Positions 42,922-52,470 of a DNA stretch of 64,000 nt are shown piece after piece. The notes below the pieces were generated by a model. That model saw only the letters and a list, made by a program, of their open reading frames with translations. It was not told where the DNA came from and ran no database searches. The translations under genes and the position numbers were made by a program. The stretch is from Flavobacteriaceae bacterium (lineage in GTDB: Bacteria; Bacteroidota; Bacteroidia; Flavobacteriales; Flavobacteriaceae): positions 62,001 to 126,000 of the forward strand of contig JANQMD010000039.1 of NCBI GenBank assembly GCA_028280265.1, given 5' to 3'. Every line of letters starts with the position of its first letter. The stretch's first letter is position 1.

Positions 42922-45546
42922 TTACTTCACAAAACGGTAAGTAACCTTTATTAAAAAAGTATTTTCCTTTTTTCGGTCTAGAATTTGATTCCGAAGAGCA
43001 TCTCCTAAGCTATTTCTAGGATCGTCCAATCCTGTAACTCCTTGCGACCAAACTAAGAAAATTTCAGAACCTGGAATGTACTCCCATCTCGCTACCAAAT
43101 TAGAACGAAACTGAACAAAAGAGAAATCAGGATCTCTAAAGCGATAATCTGTAGTGCCATCTCTATTTTCATCTACATCATAGATTCCATTATTCAATGC
43201 AATTTGATTTCCGTTATAGAGAGTAACTCTCTCGTTCAAATCTTCTGCAATGGAATTATTTACGTAATTGAAATCGTTATAACGTCCTCTCGAAATAAAT
43301 GGTTGTCCATAATATTGAATGGATAAATTAGGATTGATACTATAATTCAGACGTAATGTCGTGCTCAAAGTCTGCTGATCTATATTTCCAAGAATATAAC
43401 GTGCCGTTCCATTAAAACTTTGCTCAGTTACATATTGAGTTTTATTGGGGTTCTTCTCAAACTCTGTACTCAATGATAAATTTAGCGCATTGATGGGCTG
43501 ATAATTAAATCGGACTACATATCTTCTAAACGAAAAGTTGTTTTGCTTTGCATTACTGGTTACATGACCCAAGGTGAAATTGAAGCGTTTTCTATTATCA
43601 GAACCAAAAAATAAGAAGAAGAAATTCTCATCACTAAATCGCCAACGTGGACCACCTCTTAAAAATGTATTGGTGAAAATTCGCGGTTTGTGACCAAAAC
43701 CAGATTCTGTCCACCAGTTGTTTTCCCAATTAATAAATCCGTTTATTTCATATTGAATTCGATTGTAGTTCCCCTCAAAATCATAGGTGGAAAATTGAGA
43801 GACTCTTACATTCGCTCTTCTGTAAAAGCTTGTCGGTTTTTGCCATAAATAACGAACATTCACAAACTGACGAATTTCATCTGCCTGACGTAAAAACCCA
43901 ATATCATTGAGCTCTAATTCGGGAGATCTCCAAATAACACCTCCATTGTATCTCCAGTTTCCTCCACCTGATTTTCCTGCCTCAAAACGACCTCCGGTTC
44001 CTGTTAAAGATGTTCTTGTTGGATCTACCTCAACATGACTCGCATCTACTCTTTGAAATAAATGGGTTAATGAGTTTTGAGTGGCTGTAATGGCTTCTGG
44101 ACTTCCTGTCACATGACTCGTTACAACATTTCCTTGTACAAAATAGTTTCTATCTTTCCAGTTGTGCCTAAAATCGATTCCACCTGTATAAGCCGCTTTG
44201 TGTAAGTAGTTGAAATTTCCAGCTAAATTTCTATTGGTCGCTGTAAAAATTCCTCCAATAAATGAATTTCTATCATTAAAATCTTTCTGCGCTCTAGCTA
44301 CTATGTAATTTGTCAGCGGTTCTACAATTTCTTCTCTTCGCGTTCCATTATTATCAATAGTAGCATATTCATTTGCAGTCACACTTTCCAATAAGCCAAT
44401 AGACCAACCACTTTTGGTTTTTCCGGAGAATTTCGCAGCTCCTAATATGGTTGTGTTAATGGGTACATCTGCAAACTCACCATTGGCTAAATTGGGACTT
44501 CCATGTGGACTCCTACCAATCCTTCTACTGTAAAAGACATTGTCTTGTCCATTCGCAAAACGGAAATCAAAAATGTTTTTGTTTTCCACAAAGAAAGGTC
44601 TTTGCTCACGAAAGAAAATCTGAAATCCGTCCAAGGCAATTGCTCCAGGATCGGCTTCTACTTGTCCAAAATCTGGATTTACAGTGAGGTCAAGAGTTAA
44701 ATCATTGGTAATCCCAATTTTGGCGTCCAATCCACCATTGATTTTAAAATCACTGCCATCTCTAAATGGGTTTCCGTCAACTCGTTGATAGGAATCGTAT
44801 TGCTTTACAATGAATGGCTGAATTTCAAGTTGCTTTTGTGGTTGTATATCGATCAAGCCTTTTAGAATTCCAAATTCACTTACCCAACCAGGAGCATCTT
44901 GAGGAATCCTTTGCCAGGTAGATCGTTCTTCATTTCTAAAAAAACGACGAGTTACCTGCAAACCCCATTCTTGCTCTTTACTTTCTCCAAATTTGAGTTG
45001 GCTAAAAGGAATTTTCATCTCTGCAGTCCACCCCTTTTCATCGCTACTTGTGGCAGTATACCAAATCGGATTCCAACTACCATCCCAATTGTTTCCATTT
45101 TCGGAGATAAACTCATCCCCTTTTACACCTGCGGCAGTTAATGTGAATGAAAACCCTGTTCTATCATCATTATAGCTATCGATATTAATCTCTACAAAAT
45201 CTCCTGCAAAGCCATCTCTTCTAGAAAGACGTTTCTCTATTTTATCTGGTTCTCCATCAAATGCCCTAATTCCAACATACAAGAACTTCGCATCATATAC
45301 AATCTTAAATTGTGTTTGATAGCTAGGAGGTGTGTTCTCATCGGGTCGATTTTCTATAAAATCAGTACCCCATTCAACAGAATTCCAACTTTCATCATTC
45401 AAAACACCATCAATAGTTGGAGCCTTAGTAACCAACTTAGTTGTATAGATTCTCTTGGGTACTGTGGTTGTCTTATTTTCTTGTGCCTGAGATTTAGATA
45501 CTAAAAAAAGGCAGATGAAAAGAAGCTTTAGTTGATTTTTATTCAT
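42922..45546 (-). CDS. DUF5916 protein with N-terminal CBM9-like domain, probable outer-membrane barrel
   Basis: The protein has 874 aa. A signal peptide (1-22, ending SQAQE) precedes a carbohydrate-binding family 9-like domain (about 38-235; APTIDGVLNDESW, AKFLYVGIRAFD, WTAEMKIPFSQLKF). The DUF5916 part runs from about 240 to the end (NPDFGQVEADPG, FFREQRPFFVEN, FYSRRIGR), with many alternating strands and a terminal FLIKVTYRFVK that ends in an aromatic pattern typical of outer-membrane barrels. The function is not established; binding or uptake of a glycan is a common guess. It is divergent from rplM. Confidence 0.88.
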   Translation of the reverse strand: MNKNQLKLLFICLFLVSKSQAQENKTTTVPKRIYTTKLVTKAPTIDGVLNDESWNSVEWGTDFIENRPDENTPPSYQTQFKIVYDAKFLYVGIRAFDGEPDKIEKRLSRRDGFAGDFVEINIDSYNDDRTGFSFTLTAAGVKGDEFISENGNNWDGSWNPIWYTATSSDEKGWTAEMKIPFSQLKFGESKEQEWGLQVTRRFFRNEERSTWQRIPQDAPGWVSEFGILKGLIDIQPQKQLEIQPFIVKQYDSYQRVDGNPFRDGSDFKINGGLDAKIGITNDLTLDLTVNPDFGQVEADPGAIALDGFQIFFREQRPFFVENKNIFDFRFANGQDNVFYSRRIGRSPHGSPNLANGEFADVPINTTILGAAKFSGKTKSGWSIGLLESVTANEYATIDNNGTRREEIVEPLTNYIVARAQKDFNDRNSFIGGIFTATNRNLAGNFNYLHKAAYTGGIDFRHNWKDRNYFVQGNVVTSHVTGSPEAITATQNSLTHLFQRVDASHVEVDPTRTSLTGTGGRFEAGKSGGGNWRYNGGVIWRSPELELNDIGFLRQADEIRQFVNVRYLWQKPTSFYRRANVRVSQFSTYDFEGNYNRIQYEINGFINWENNWWTESGFGHKPRIFTNTFLRGGPRWRFSDENFFFLFFGSDNRKRFNFTLGHVTSNAKQNNFSFRRYVVRFNYQPINALNLSLSTEFEKNPNKTQYVTEQSFNGTARYILGNIDQQTLSTTLRLNYSINPNLSIQYYGQPFISRGRYNDFNYVNNSIAEDLNERVTLYNGNQIALNNGIYDVDENRDGTTDYRFRDPDFSFVQFRSNLVARWEYIPGSEIFLVWSQGVTGLDDPRNSLGDALRNQILDRKKENTFLIKVTYRFVK

Positions 45547-45720
45547 GGTTGATTGTTGGAATTAAAAATCTCGTTTGTTAAATAAACACTACTTATGAGC
45601 TATCTATTTTTTGAAACGTTTTAAAATCTTGAATCCAAAGTTATCAGAGTTATTTCTTAAGGTTCTGTTAATTCTATTTTTTTAACATTTAACACAACTA
45701 AAAATAAAAGCATTTAGCTA

Positions 45721-45751
45721 TTTGTTAATCAAATAAATAGTAGTAAATTTG
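45721..45751 (+). promoter_or_regulatory. Promoter of rplM-rpsI
   Basis: TTTG (45721-45724), a 19-base spacer and TAAATTTG (45744-45751) match the Bacteroidota consensus exactly, about 58 bases before the rplM ATG. Confidence 0.88.
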
Positions 45752-45809
45752 CACTCCTTTTTTAAGGGAAATTAATTTTATTAACAGAACAAAAACTAAG
45801 AGTGTAATT

Positions 45810-46265
45810 ATGAGCACATTAAGTTACAAAACAGTATCAGCAAACAAAGCCACTGTAAACAAGGAGTGGGTTTTGGTTGATGCGGACGGGCAAACATTGG
45901 GTCGTCTAGCTTCTAAAGTAGCAAAGCTAATTAGAGGTAAATACAAACCAAATTATACTCCTCATGTAGATTGTGGAGACAATGTGGTTATTATCAATGC
46001 TGAAAAGATCAATCTTACCGGAAAAAAATGGGAAGATAAATCTTACATCCGTCACACGGGTTATCCAGGTGGACAGAGATCGTTAACTGCAACAGAAATG
46101 TTTGAAAAAGACCCTACTAGATTGGTAGAGAAAGCAGTAAAAGGAATGTTACCTAAAAACAAGTTAGGTAGCGCTTTATTCAGAAACTTGTATGTATATG
46201 CAGGAAGTGAGCACAAACAAGAAGCTCAATCTCCAAAAGCTATTAACTTAAACGATCTTAAATAA
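45810..46265 (+). CDS. rplM: 50S ribosomal protein L13
   Basis: This 151-aa large-subunit protein has KEWVLVDADGQTLGRLASKVA, VVIINAEKINLTGKKWEDK and YIRHTGYPGGQRS typical of L13, and the conserved AVKGMLPKNKLG. The stop TAA overlaps the ATG of rpsI by one base (TAATG), a coupled pair conserved in nearly all bacteria. Confidence 0.98.
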   Translation: MSTLSYKTVSANKATVNKEWVLVDADGQTLGRLASKVAKLIRGKYKPNYTPHVDCGDNVVIINAEKINLTGKKWEDKSYIRHTGYPGGQRSLTATEMFEKDPTRLVEKAVKGMLPKNKLGSALFRNLYVYAGSEHKQEAQSPKAINLNDLK

Positions 46266-46651
46266 TGGAAACTGTACACAAAATAGGTAGAAGAAAAACA
46301 GCTGTTGCTCGTGTTTATGTTTCTAAAGGAAAAGGGAACATCACCATCAACAAAAGAGAGTTAGACAATTATTTTACGACTCCAACTTTACAATACAAAG
46401 TAAAACAACCACTACAATTAACTGATAATGTAAAATCTTTCGACATTAAAGTGAACGTATACGGTGGAGGTGTAACTGGACAAGCAGAAGCTATCCGTCT
46501 AGCAATTACAAGAGCACTTGTAGAAATCAACGAAGAAAACAAAGCAGTCTTAAAACCAGAAGGATTATTAACTCGTGACCCAAGAATGGTTGAGCGTAAG
46601 AAATTTGGTCAGAAGAAAGCTCGTAAGAAATTCCAGTTCTCGAAACGTTAA
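46265..46651 (+). CDS. rpsI: 30S ribosomal protein S9
   Basis: This 128-aa small-subunit protein has GRRKTAVARVYV at the N-terminus, VNVYGGGVTGQAEAIRLAITRAL in the middle, LLTRDPRMVERKKFGQKKARKKFQFSKR at the end. The C-terminal KR tail reaches the P site. It is coupled to rplM and followed by the rpsB leader region. Confidence 0.98.
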   Translation: METVHKIGRRKTAVARVYVSKGKGNITINKRELDNYFTTPTLQYKVKQPLQLTDNVKSFDIKVNVYGGGVTGQAEAIRLAITRALVEINEENKAVLKPEGLLTRDPRMVERKKFGQKKARKKFQFSKR

Positions 46652-46798
46652 TATTTTGAGCCCTGAGGTTCTTGAAGGGCAATTAATTCACCGTTTCTGG
46701 AGCTGTTATAAATTTTATATAACAGTTTAGCATCTAAATATGTAAGACCCGAAAGGCTACTCACATATTGCTAGTAACAGAAAGTAAACAATATTAAA
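46652..46798 (+). promoter_or_regulatory. rpsI-rpsB intergenic leader with hairpins
   Basis: This 147-base stretch contains a GCCCT/AGGGC stem (46661-46680 region) and the perfect stem CTGTTATA/TATAACAG (about 46703-46727), then a stretch of A before rpsB. Neither has a T run, so they are unlikely to be terminators. An S2-binding autoregulatory leader is possible but unproven. Confidence 0.4.
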
Positions 46799-47587
46799 AT
46801 GGCAAACGTAAACATTCAAGAATTATTAGAAAATGGAGTGCACTTTGGACACTTAACTAGAAAGTGGGATCCAAACATGGCTCCATACATTTATACAGAA
46901 AAAAATGGTGTTCACATCATTGATTTGTATAAAACAGCAGCAAAAATCGAAGAGGCTTCTAAAGCGTTAGAAAAAATCGCTAACTCTGGAAGAAAAATCT
47001 TATTCGTTGCTACAAAAAAACAAGCAAAAGACATCGTTGCTGAAAAAGCAGGTTCAGTAAACATGCCTTACATCACTGAAAGATGGCCAGGAGGTATGTT
47101 AACCAACTTTGTAACTATCAGAAAAGCTGTAAAGAAAATGGCTTCTATCGATAGAATGAAGCAAGATGGTTCTTTCGATGCTTTATCTAAAAGAGAAAAA
47201 TTACAAATCAACCGTCAGAGAGAAAAATTAGAAAAGAATTTAGGTTCTATTGCTGATATGACTCGTTTACCAGGTGCAATCTTTGTAGTAGATATTAAAA
47301 AAGAACACATTGCAATTGCAGAAGCTCAGAAATTGAACATTCCAATTTTTGCAATGGTAGATACAAACTCTGATCCTAGACCTGTAGATTTTGTAATTCC
47401 ATCTAACGATGACGCTTCTAAATCTATTGATAAAGTACTTAGCTACGTAGCTGACGCAATTGCTCAAGGATTGTCTGACAGAAAAGCAGATAAAGAAAAA
47501 GCAAAAGCTGAAGCAGAAAAAGAAGCTACTACTAAAGAGGAGTCTAAAGTTGAAGTAAAGACAGAAGAAACTGTTGAAAAAAAATAA
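46799..47587 (+). CDS. rpsB: 30S ribosomal protein S2
   Basis: The protein has 262 aa. The S2 signature [19 protein letters not shown] opens the protein, followed by [32 protein letters not shown] and the later [22 protein letters not shown]. The last about 35 residues are a charged K/E tail seen in many Bacteroidota S2 proteins. It is followed by tsf, the usual order. Confidence 0.98.
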   Translation: MANVNIQELLENGVHFGHLTRKWDPNMAPYIYTEKNGVHIIDLYKTAAKIEEASKALEKIANSGRKILFVATKKQAKDIVAEKAGSVNMPYITERWPGGMLTNFVTIRKAVKKMASIDRMKQDGSFDALSKREKLQINRQREKLEKNLGSIADMTRLPGAIFVVDIKKEHIAIAEAQKLNIPIFAMVDTNSDPRPVDFVIPSNDDASKSIDKVLSYVADAIAQGLSDRKADKEKAKAEAEKEATTKEESKVEVKTEETVEKK

Positions 47588-47702
47588 ATTTTGATGTGTA
47601 ATTGTTTACGTGTTTAGAATGTATAGTTGTTTGTGTACAAACCAAGACTACTTCTTATAACAATTGAACAATTAAACAGATTAACGATTAAACAATAAAA
47701 AA

Positions 47703-48524
47703 ATGGTTAAAGTAACCGCTGCAGAAGTAAATAAGCTAAGAAAAACAACTGGTGCTGGAATGATGGATTGCAAAAAAGCATTGGTTGAAGCAGAAGGAGA
47801 TTTTGAAAAAGCAATTGAGATTTTAAGAAAGAAAGGTCAGAAAGTTGCTGCTAAGAGAGCTGATAGAGAATCTACCGAGGGTGCTGCTATTGCAAAAGTA
47901 AATGCAGATAACACAAAAGGTGTTTCTATCGTATTAGGATGCGAAACTGACTTCGTAGGTAAAAACGAAAACTTTGTAAACTTAGCTCACGGATTGGCTG
48001 AAGTTGCATTGAACTATGCTAGCAAGGAAGAGTTTTTAGCTGCTGATTATGAAGGAATGACTGTTGCAGATAAATTGATCGAACAAACAGGAGTGATCGG
48101 TGAAAAACTAGACATCAATGCATTTGAAGTTGTTGAAGCTCCTTTCGTTGGTTCTTACATCCACGCTGGTAACAAAATTGCTACAATTGTAGGTCTATCT
48201 TCAAATATTGAAGGTGCTGATGTTGTTGCCAAAGATGTAGCTATGCAAGCAGCTGCAATGAATCCTATTGCTTTAAACGAAGACGGAGTTGATGCTTCAG
48301 TAATCGAAAAAGAAATTGAGATTGCTAAAGATCAATTAAGAGCTGAAGGAAAACCTGAAGCTATGTTAGATAACATTGCAAAAGGAAAGATTAAGCGTTT
48401 CTTTAAAGACAACACATTAGTAAATCAAGCATTTATTAAAGACAGTAAACAAAGCGTTGCTCAATACGTAAAAACGATTGGGGATGTTGAAGTAACTGGT
48501 TTTAAACGTGTTGCTTTAGGATAA
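47703..48524 (+). CDS. tsf: Elongation factor Ts
   Basis: This 273-aa nucleotide-exchange factor for EF-Tu has an N-terminal UBA-like domain (VNKLRKTTGAGMMDCKKALVEAEGDFEKAIEILRKKG), the core CETDFVGKNENFV contacting EF-Tu, and VAMQAAAMNP with a C-terminal SVAQYVKTIGDVEVTGFKR. It lies 115 bases after rpsB without a visible terminator between them. Confidence 0.98.
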   Translation: MVKVTAAEVNKLRKTTGAGMMDCKKALVEAEGDFEKAIEILRKKGQKVAAKRADRESTEGAAIAKVNADNTKGVSIVLGCETDFVGKNENFVNLAHGLAEVALNYASKEEFLAADYEGMTVADKLIEQTGVIGEKLDINAFEVVEAPFVGSYIHAGNKIATIVGLSSNIEGADVVAKDVAMQAAAMNPIALNEDGVDASVIEKEIEIAKDQLRAEGKPEAMLDNIAKGKIKRFFKDNTLVNQAFIKDSKQSVAQYVKTIGDVEVTGFKRVALG

Positions 48525-48550
48525 GCAAAATCACATATCTAAAATAGAAG

Positions 48551-48580
48551 AAACTGCCTCAAAACTGAGGCAGTTTTTTT
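48551..48580 (+). terminator. Terminator of rpsB-tsf
   Basis: AAACTGCCTCA and TGAGGCAGTTT form an 11-bp stem with a 4-nt loop and a run of T after it, 26 bases after the tsf stop. Confidence 0.93.
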
Positions 48581-48595
48581 GTTTTAATAAATAGT

Positions 48596-49105
48596 TCATC
48601 CTAATGTAACACCCCATTGGCATACAATTCCACCCATTATGGCTAAGGTTACAATCCAATAACCAGCGTTGATTGCCACGTATTTGAATGTTTTTCGCTC
48701 AAACATCGCTTGAGTTGCCAACACAGGAAGAATGAAGAAAAGTCCTCCAATAGCTCCGTGTAATGCCCCATGTTTAAATGTCTTATAATTCCCTCCATAT
48801 AGGGTAATAAAATCCTGATAATTGGCTACCGCATCACCTGCGAGTTCAGTTGCTCCAGATTCCATCATAGCTGAATATGCTCCCAACTGATGTACTGTAA
48901 TGAACTGTAAAAAAAAGGCAACCATAAAACTAAACACGTAACTTAGAATAAAAATAAGCGCCATATTTCCTCCTTTTAAAGACTCTTCAGTAAAGCCCAT
49001 TTGTTTCATCCAAGCATTTTGAAATAACATTGGGCCATACCAAATGAATCCCATTACAAGTGGTACTAGTGCGGCAAGTGCTAGAAATAAAAAGTTAGTT
49101 TCCAT
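48596..49105 (-). CDS. DUF1761 membrane protein
   Basis: This 169-aa protein has four membrane helices (about 5-24, 50-72, 115-135 and 142-163) and the family feature GFIWYGPMLFQNAWMKQMG after the first helix. DUF1761 proteins are of unknown function. It is convergent with tsf and divergent in feature from the DUF4837 gene behind it. Confidence 0.88.
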   Translation of the reverse strand: METNFLFLALAALVPLVMGFIWYGPMLFQNAWMKQMGFTEESLKGGNMALIFILSYVFSFMVAFFLQFITVHQLGAYSAMMESGATELAGDAVANYQDFITLYGGNYKTFKHGALHGAIGGLFFILPVLATQAMFERKTFKYVAINAGYWIVTLAIMGGIVCQWGVTLG

Positions 49106-49173
49106 AATTAATCGTTTTGGTTAATATCCAAATATAAATAAATAGGGCATTGATTTACAAAAGGGTATAAAAA

Positions 49174-49196
49174 AACCGAAGCAATTTGCTTCGGTT
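49174..49196 (-). terminator. Terminator of the DUF4837-mltD block
   Basis: AACCGAAGC and GCTTCGGTT form the stem; on the minus strand a run of U follows (AAAAAAA before 49175 on the plus strand). It lies 20 bases after the stop of the DUF4837 gene. Confidence 0.85.
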
Positions 49197-49216
49197 AATT
49201 TTTGTATGAATTCTCA

Positions 49217-50197
49217 TTAATTGATGTGAACAGATTTTGCTATTGCTTCCAATTCCATCAAAAAGTTTCGCTTGTTTACTGAAGGCGCATAAGTGAATCC
49301 TTCAATCACTAAAAGTCTGTTATTCTTTTTATCTACAATGGCATAATTTAAAAAGGGTCCTGCCATGAAATCATTTTTCACTTCCCACTTTCCTCTTGTC
49401 TCGTATGTCTTCTTCCCTTCAATCTCTGTATCAACAGTAAAAGGTGTGTAAGCTGCTTCAGTAATCATATACATTCCTTCTTCAGAGCCTGGAATGTATT
49501 TCTTACCGATAGCGTTTCTCATAGAAACAATACTATCTGTTATCATTTTTCCCTCATCTAAAGGCCTAGAATACACTAAAATATTATTACTCCCTGCTCC
49601 TTTTGCAATACCACTTCTTAAGTGCTGTCTCAGCCACAAGAAGTCACCAGTGTCATCAACAGTTCTAAATTCTTCGGGAATCGTTAATGAGATGTTTAGG
49701 TTTTGAAGTGTTTTGTATTTTGAATCATCCAATCTTTTTTTGCGAAACAAGCTTTGAAGATAATCAATATCTGATTTTTTGTAAACACTCATCATCTCTT
49801 TGCTCTTTTCTTTGATGCGTTCAATCAGTGTTGCCTCATCTTTTGCTGTCAGATAAATAACTGTTTGTGGTCTAGCATACCGATCTTTATGTACTTTGAA
49901 ATTCTCTTTATCTGAAATTTCAAGAACTAAAATATTTCTACTATTTCGCATCATAGATGAGAAATTATTAGGCCCAATTTGAGATACGGAAAGTGTTTTT
50001 TCTGGTTGTGGTAATCCTAATTGAATTTCCCCAAAAGATCCTCTTATTTGGTTTCCTACATCTCCAAGCCACATGTTATTCTTCACCACAACAAGTACTT
50101 TACCAAAAGCACCTACAGATTTTGGCATAATCAATTCGTCATTCCCACACGAAGAGAGAAAAACTACGGAAAATAACAATAGTAATACTTTTTTCAT
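49217..50197 (-). CDS. DUF4837 lipoprotein
   Basis: This 326-aa lipoprotein has the signal VVFLSSCGND (Cys17) and the family stretches PKSVGAFGKVLVVVKNNMW, SRNILVLEISDKENFKVHKDRYA and TRGKWEVKNDFMAGPFLNYAI. Its function is unknown; it is widely conserved in Bacteroidota and stands directly after an MltD-like transglycosylase (5-base gap), which suggests a cell-envelope role. Confidence 0.9.
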   Translation of the reverse strand: MKKVLLLLFSVVFLSSCGNDELIMPKSVGAFGKVLVVVKNNMWLGDVGNQIRGSFGEIQLGLPQPEKTLSVSQIGPNNFSSMMRNSRNILVLEISDKENFKVHKDRYARPQTVIYLTAKDEATLIERIKEKSKEMMSVYKKSDIDYLQSLFRKKRLDDSKYKTLQNLNISLTIPEEFRTVDDTGDFLWLRQHLRSGIAKGAGSNNILVYSRPLDEGKMITDSIVSMRNAIGKKYIPGSEEGMYMITEAAYTPFTVDTEIEGKKTYETRGKWEVKNDFMAGPFLNYAIVDKKNNRLLVIEGFTYAPSVNKRNFLMELEAIAKSVHIN

Positions 50198-50202
50198 TTT
50201 GA

Positions 50203-51705
50203 TTAGCTTTTAAATATTTTCAATTTAGTTCCTGGTTTTATGGACTTTGCACTCCAAATATTGTTCCATTTTTTAATTTGAGCTATGGAAACTTTAGGAA
50301 ATTTTTTTGCTATGGTCCATAGAGAGTCTCCTTTTCGAACCACATAAACCACATATTCTCCTTTCGGTTGGCTAGTTTTTAATTTACTAACCTTCTTCTT
50401 TTTTGTGGTTCTTTTTGGTTCTCTTAAACGTTTAGGGAAAATAGTTAGTCGTTGCCCTACTCTTAAACGACTATTTCGCAATCGATTCCATTTTTTAATG
50501 TCGCTTACTCGAACCCCATATTTGTAGGCTATCTTTCCAAGATAGTCTCCACTGCGAACTCGATATCGAATCCGTTGATTCATCTCAAAGTATTTCGGCA
50601 AGGGTTTCTCCCGTTTTGCATCGTCTATCTCAGCTTGTGCATAGATTTCCTTCTCTTTGGACAAGAAAGTAAGTACTCTATTCTTTGGCAATCTAACGGT
50701 ATAGTTCTTCCCTTTTACAAAAGGAATAATGTCTAGTTTGTATTCGGGGTTTAAAAATTGTAACATTTCCGTTTCAATACCTGTTTTTTCAGTAATTTGA
50801 TCAAAAGAGATGGTTCTTTTTATCCGAACGGTATCCGTGACAAAGTGATAAATAGGCGGAGTTTCTGGAGCTAAGCCGTGTTCTTTTGCATATTCAAAAA
50901 TATACATGGTAGCATAGAAAGCAGGGACATATCCTGCAGTTTCTCTTGGTAAAAATGGACGAATGTTCCAATAATTTCGATATCCACCAGAACGTTTGAT
51001 CGCTTTGGAGACATTACCAGGGCCAGAATTGTATGCAGCTAAAGCCAAATCCCAATCACCAAAGATGTCGTACAAATTGCTCAAATATTTGCAAGCAGCT
51101 ATCGTTGCTTTTATAGGATCTTGTCGTTCGTCTACATAAGAACTAACTTTTAGTTTGTATTGACGACCTGTTAAATACATAAACTGCCACAATCCTCTGG
51201 CTCCTACTCTAGACCTAGCTCTTGGGTTCAAAGCAGATTCTACAATGGCAAGATATTTCATTTCCATAGGAATATCAAAGTGATCTAAGTACTTTTCAAA
51301 CATGGGAAAATAATACTCTGCCTTAGTTATAAGGTTTGGGTAGTATTTTTTTCTATACTTTAAGTAGGAGTGAATGACTTTTTCTAAAATAGGATTGTAA
51401 GCAAGGTGAAAAGGTGAGTTGGCATCTATATGCTTCAATCTGTTTTTTAGGGTATCTGTTGGGATTTTGGTGTGCTTAAATCCATTGAGTTTCGATTCAT
51501 TTAGAACATACACTAAACTATCCGACAATGGAGATTTGTATTGCATTTCTACAATTAAGCTATCTATTAAGCTCAAATCTTTGTCTGTAAAAATGTCTTT
51601 TGGAAGTTTCTTCGTGATAGAATCTTTGGCAATGGTATCTTTTTCTATCTGTGAAAAAGCCACAAATGGTAAAAAGACGAGCAATAATAAAATCTGCTTT
51701 CTCAT
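50203..51705 (-). CDS. mltD: Membrane-bound lytic transglycosylase, MltD-like, with two LysM domains
   Basis: The protein has 500 aa. A signal peptide (1-18) precedes a helical region and the SLT domain (about 135-260): AIVESALNPRARSRVGARGLWQFM with the catalytic Glu in VES, ALAAYNSGPGNVSKAI and ETAGYVPAFYATMYI. Two LysM domains (about 382-426 and 452-498) bind peptidoglycan glycans. It cleaves the glycan strand to 1,6-anhydro ends. It precedes the DUF4837 gene and follows xthA, all on the minus strand with gaps below 6 bases. Confidence 0.93.
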   Translation of the reverse strand: MRKQILLLLVFLPFVAFSQIEKDTIAKDSITKKLPKDIFTDKDLSLIDSLIVEMQYKSPLSDSLVYVLNESKLNGFKHTKIPTDTLKNRLKHIDANSPFHLAYNPILEKVIHSYLKYRKKYYPNLITKAEYYFPMFEKYLDHFDIPMEMKYLAIVESALNPRARSRVGARGLWQFMYLTGRQYKLKVSSYVDERQDPIKATIAACKYLSNLYDIFGDWDLALAAYNSGPGNVSKAIKRSGGYRNYWNIRPFLPRETAGYVPAFYATMYIFEYAKEHGLAPETPPIYHFVTDTVRIKRTISFDQITEKTGIETEMLQFLNPEYKLDIIPFVKGKNYTVRLPKNRVLTFLSKEKEIYAQAEIDDAKREKPLPKYFEMNQRIRYRVRSGDYLGKIAYKYGVRVSDIKKWNRLRNSRLRVGQRLTIFPKRLREPKRTTKKKKVSKLKTSQPKGEYVVYVVRKGDSLWTIAKKFPKVSIAQIKKWNNIWSAKSIKPGTKLKIFKS

Positions 51706-51708
51706 CGA

Positions 51709-52470
51709 CTAAATAGCTATTTCAACAACAATTGGACAATGGTCAGAGTGTTTTGCCTCTGGTAAAATATAGGCTCTAGAAATTTGATCTTTTAATGGTT
51801 CTGTAACCATGGCATAATCCAATCGCCAACCTTTATTATTTGCTCTTGCATTGGCTCTATAACTCCACCATGAGTATTCTTGACGGTCAGGATTCAAATA
51901 TCTAAAGCTATCAATAAATCCGCTATCAATAAATTTCCCAAGCCATTCTCTTTCCTCTGGTAAAAATCCAGAAACACCTTTCATCTTAGGATTGTGAATG
52001 TCTATGGCTTCGTGACAGATATTGTAATCTCCACAGACAACCAGATTGGGAATTGATTTTCTTAATTGAGTTGCATAGTCTAAGATTTCGTCCATGTAAT
52101 TGAATTTGAATCCTAGTCGCTCATCATTGGTTCCAGAAGGTAAGTACATGCTCATAATGGAAATTCCATCGTAATCAACTCTTACATTTCTTCCTTCAAA
52201 GTCCATGGATTCGATCCCTGTTCCATATTCTACGTGATTCGGTTCTGTTTTGCAGAAAATAGCAACGCCTGAATATCCTTTTTTCTGTGCAGAAAACCAA
52301 TATTGGTAGGGATAGCCTGCCAATTCAAAATCCATTGGGTTTACTTGATCTTGCTGTGCTTTGGTTTCTTGGATACAAATGACATCAGGATTTGCCTGTT
52401 GCAACCAATCTAACAATCCTTTTTTGAGCGCTGCTCGAATTCCGTTTACGTTGTAGGAGATTATTTTCAT
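51709..52470 (-). CDS. xth: Exodeoxyribonuclease III / AP endonuclease
   Basis: This 253-aa enzyme of the exonuclease III/APE1 family is for base-excision repair. Motifs seen are ISYNVNGIRAALKKG, ICIQETKAQ (metal Glu), VCGDYNICHEAIDIHNPK and the final SDHCPIVVEI (catalytic His). RLDYAMV gives the DNA-binding loop. It follows the membrane-anchored unknown protein directly (stop and start adjacent). Confidence 0.96.
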   Translation of the reverse strand: MKIISYNVNGIRAALKKGLLDWLQQANPDVICIQETKAQQDQVNPMDFELAGYPYQYWFSAQKKGYSGVAIFCKTEPNHVEYGTGIESMDFEGRNVRVDYDGISIMSMYLPSGTNDERLGFKFNYMDEILDYATQLRKSIPNLVVCGDYNICHEAIDIHNPKMKGVSGFLPEEREWLGKFIDSGFIDSFRYLNPDRQEYSWWSYRANARANNKGWRLDYAMVTEPLKDQISRAYILPEAKHSDHCPIVVEIAI

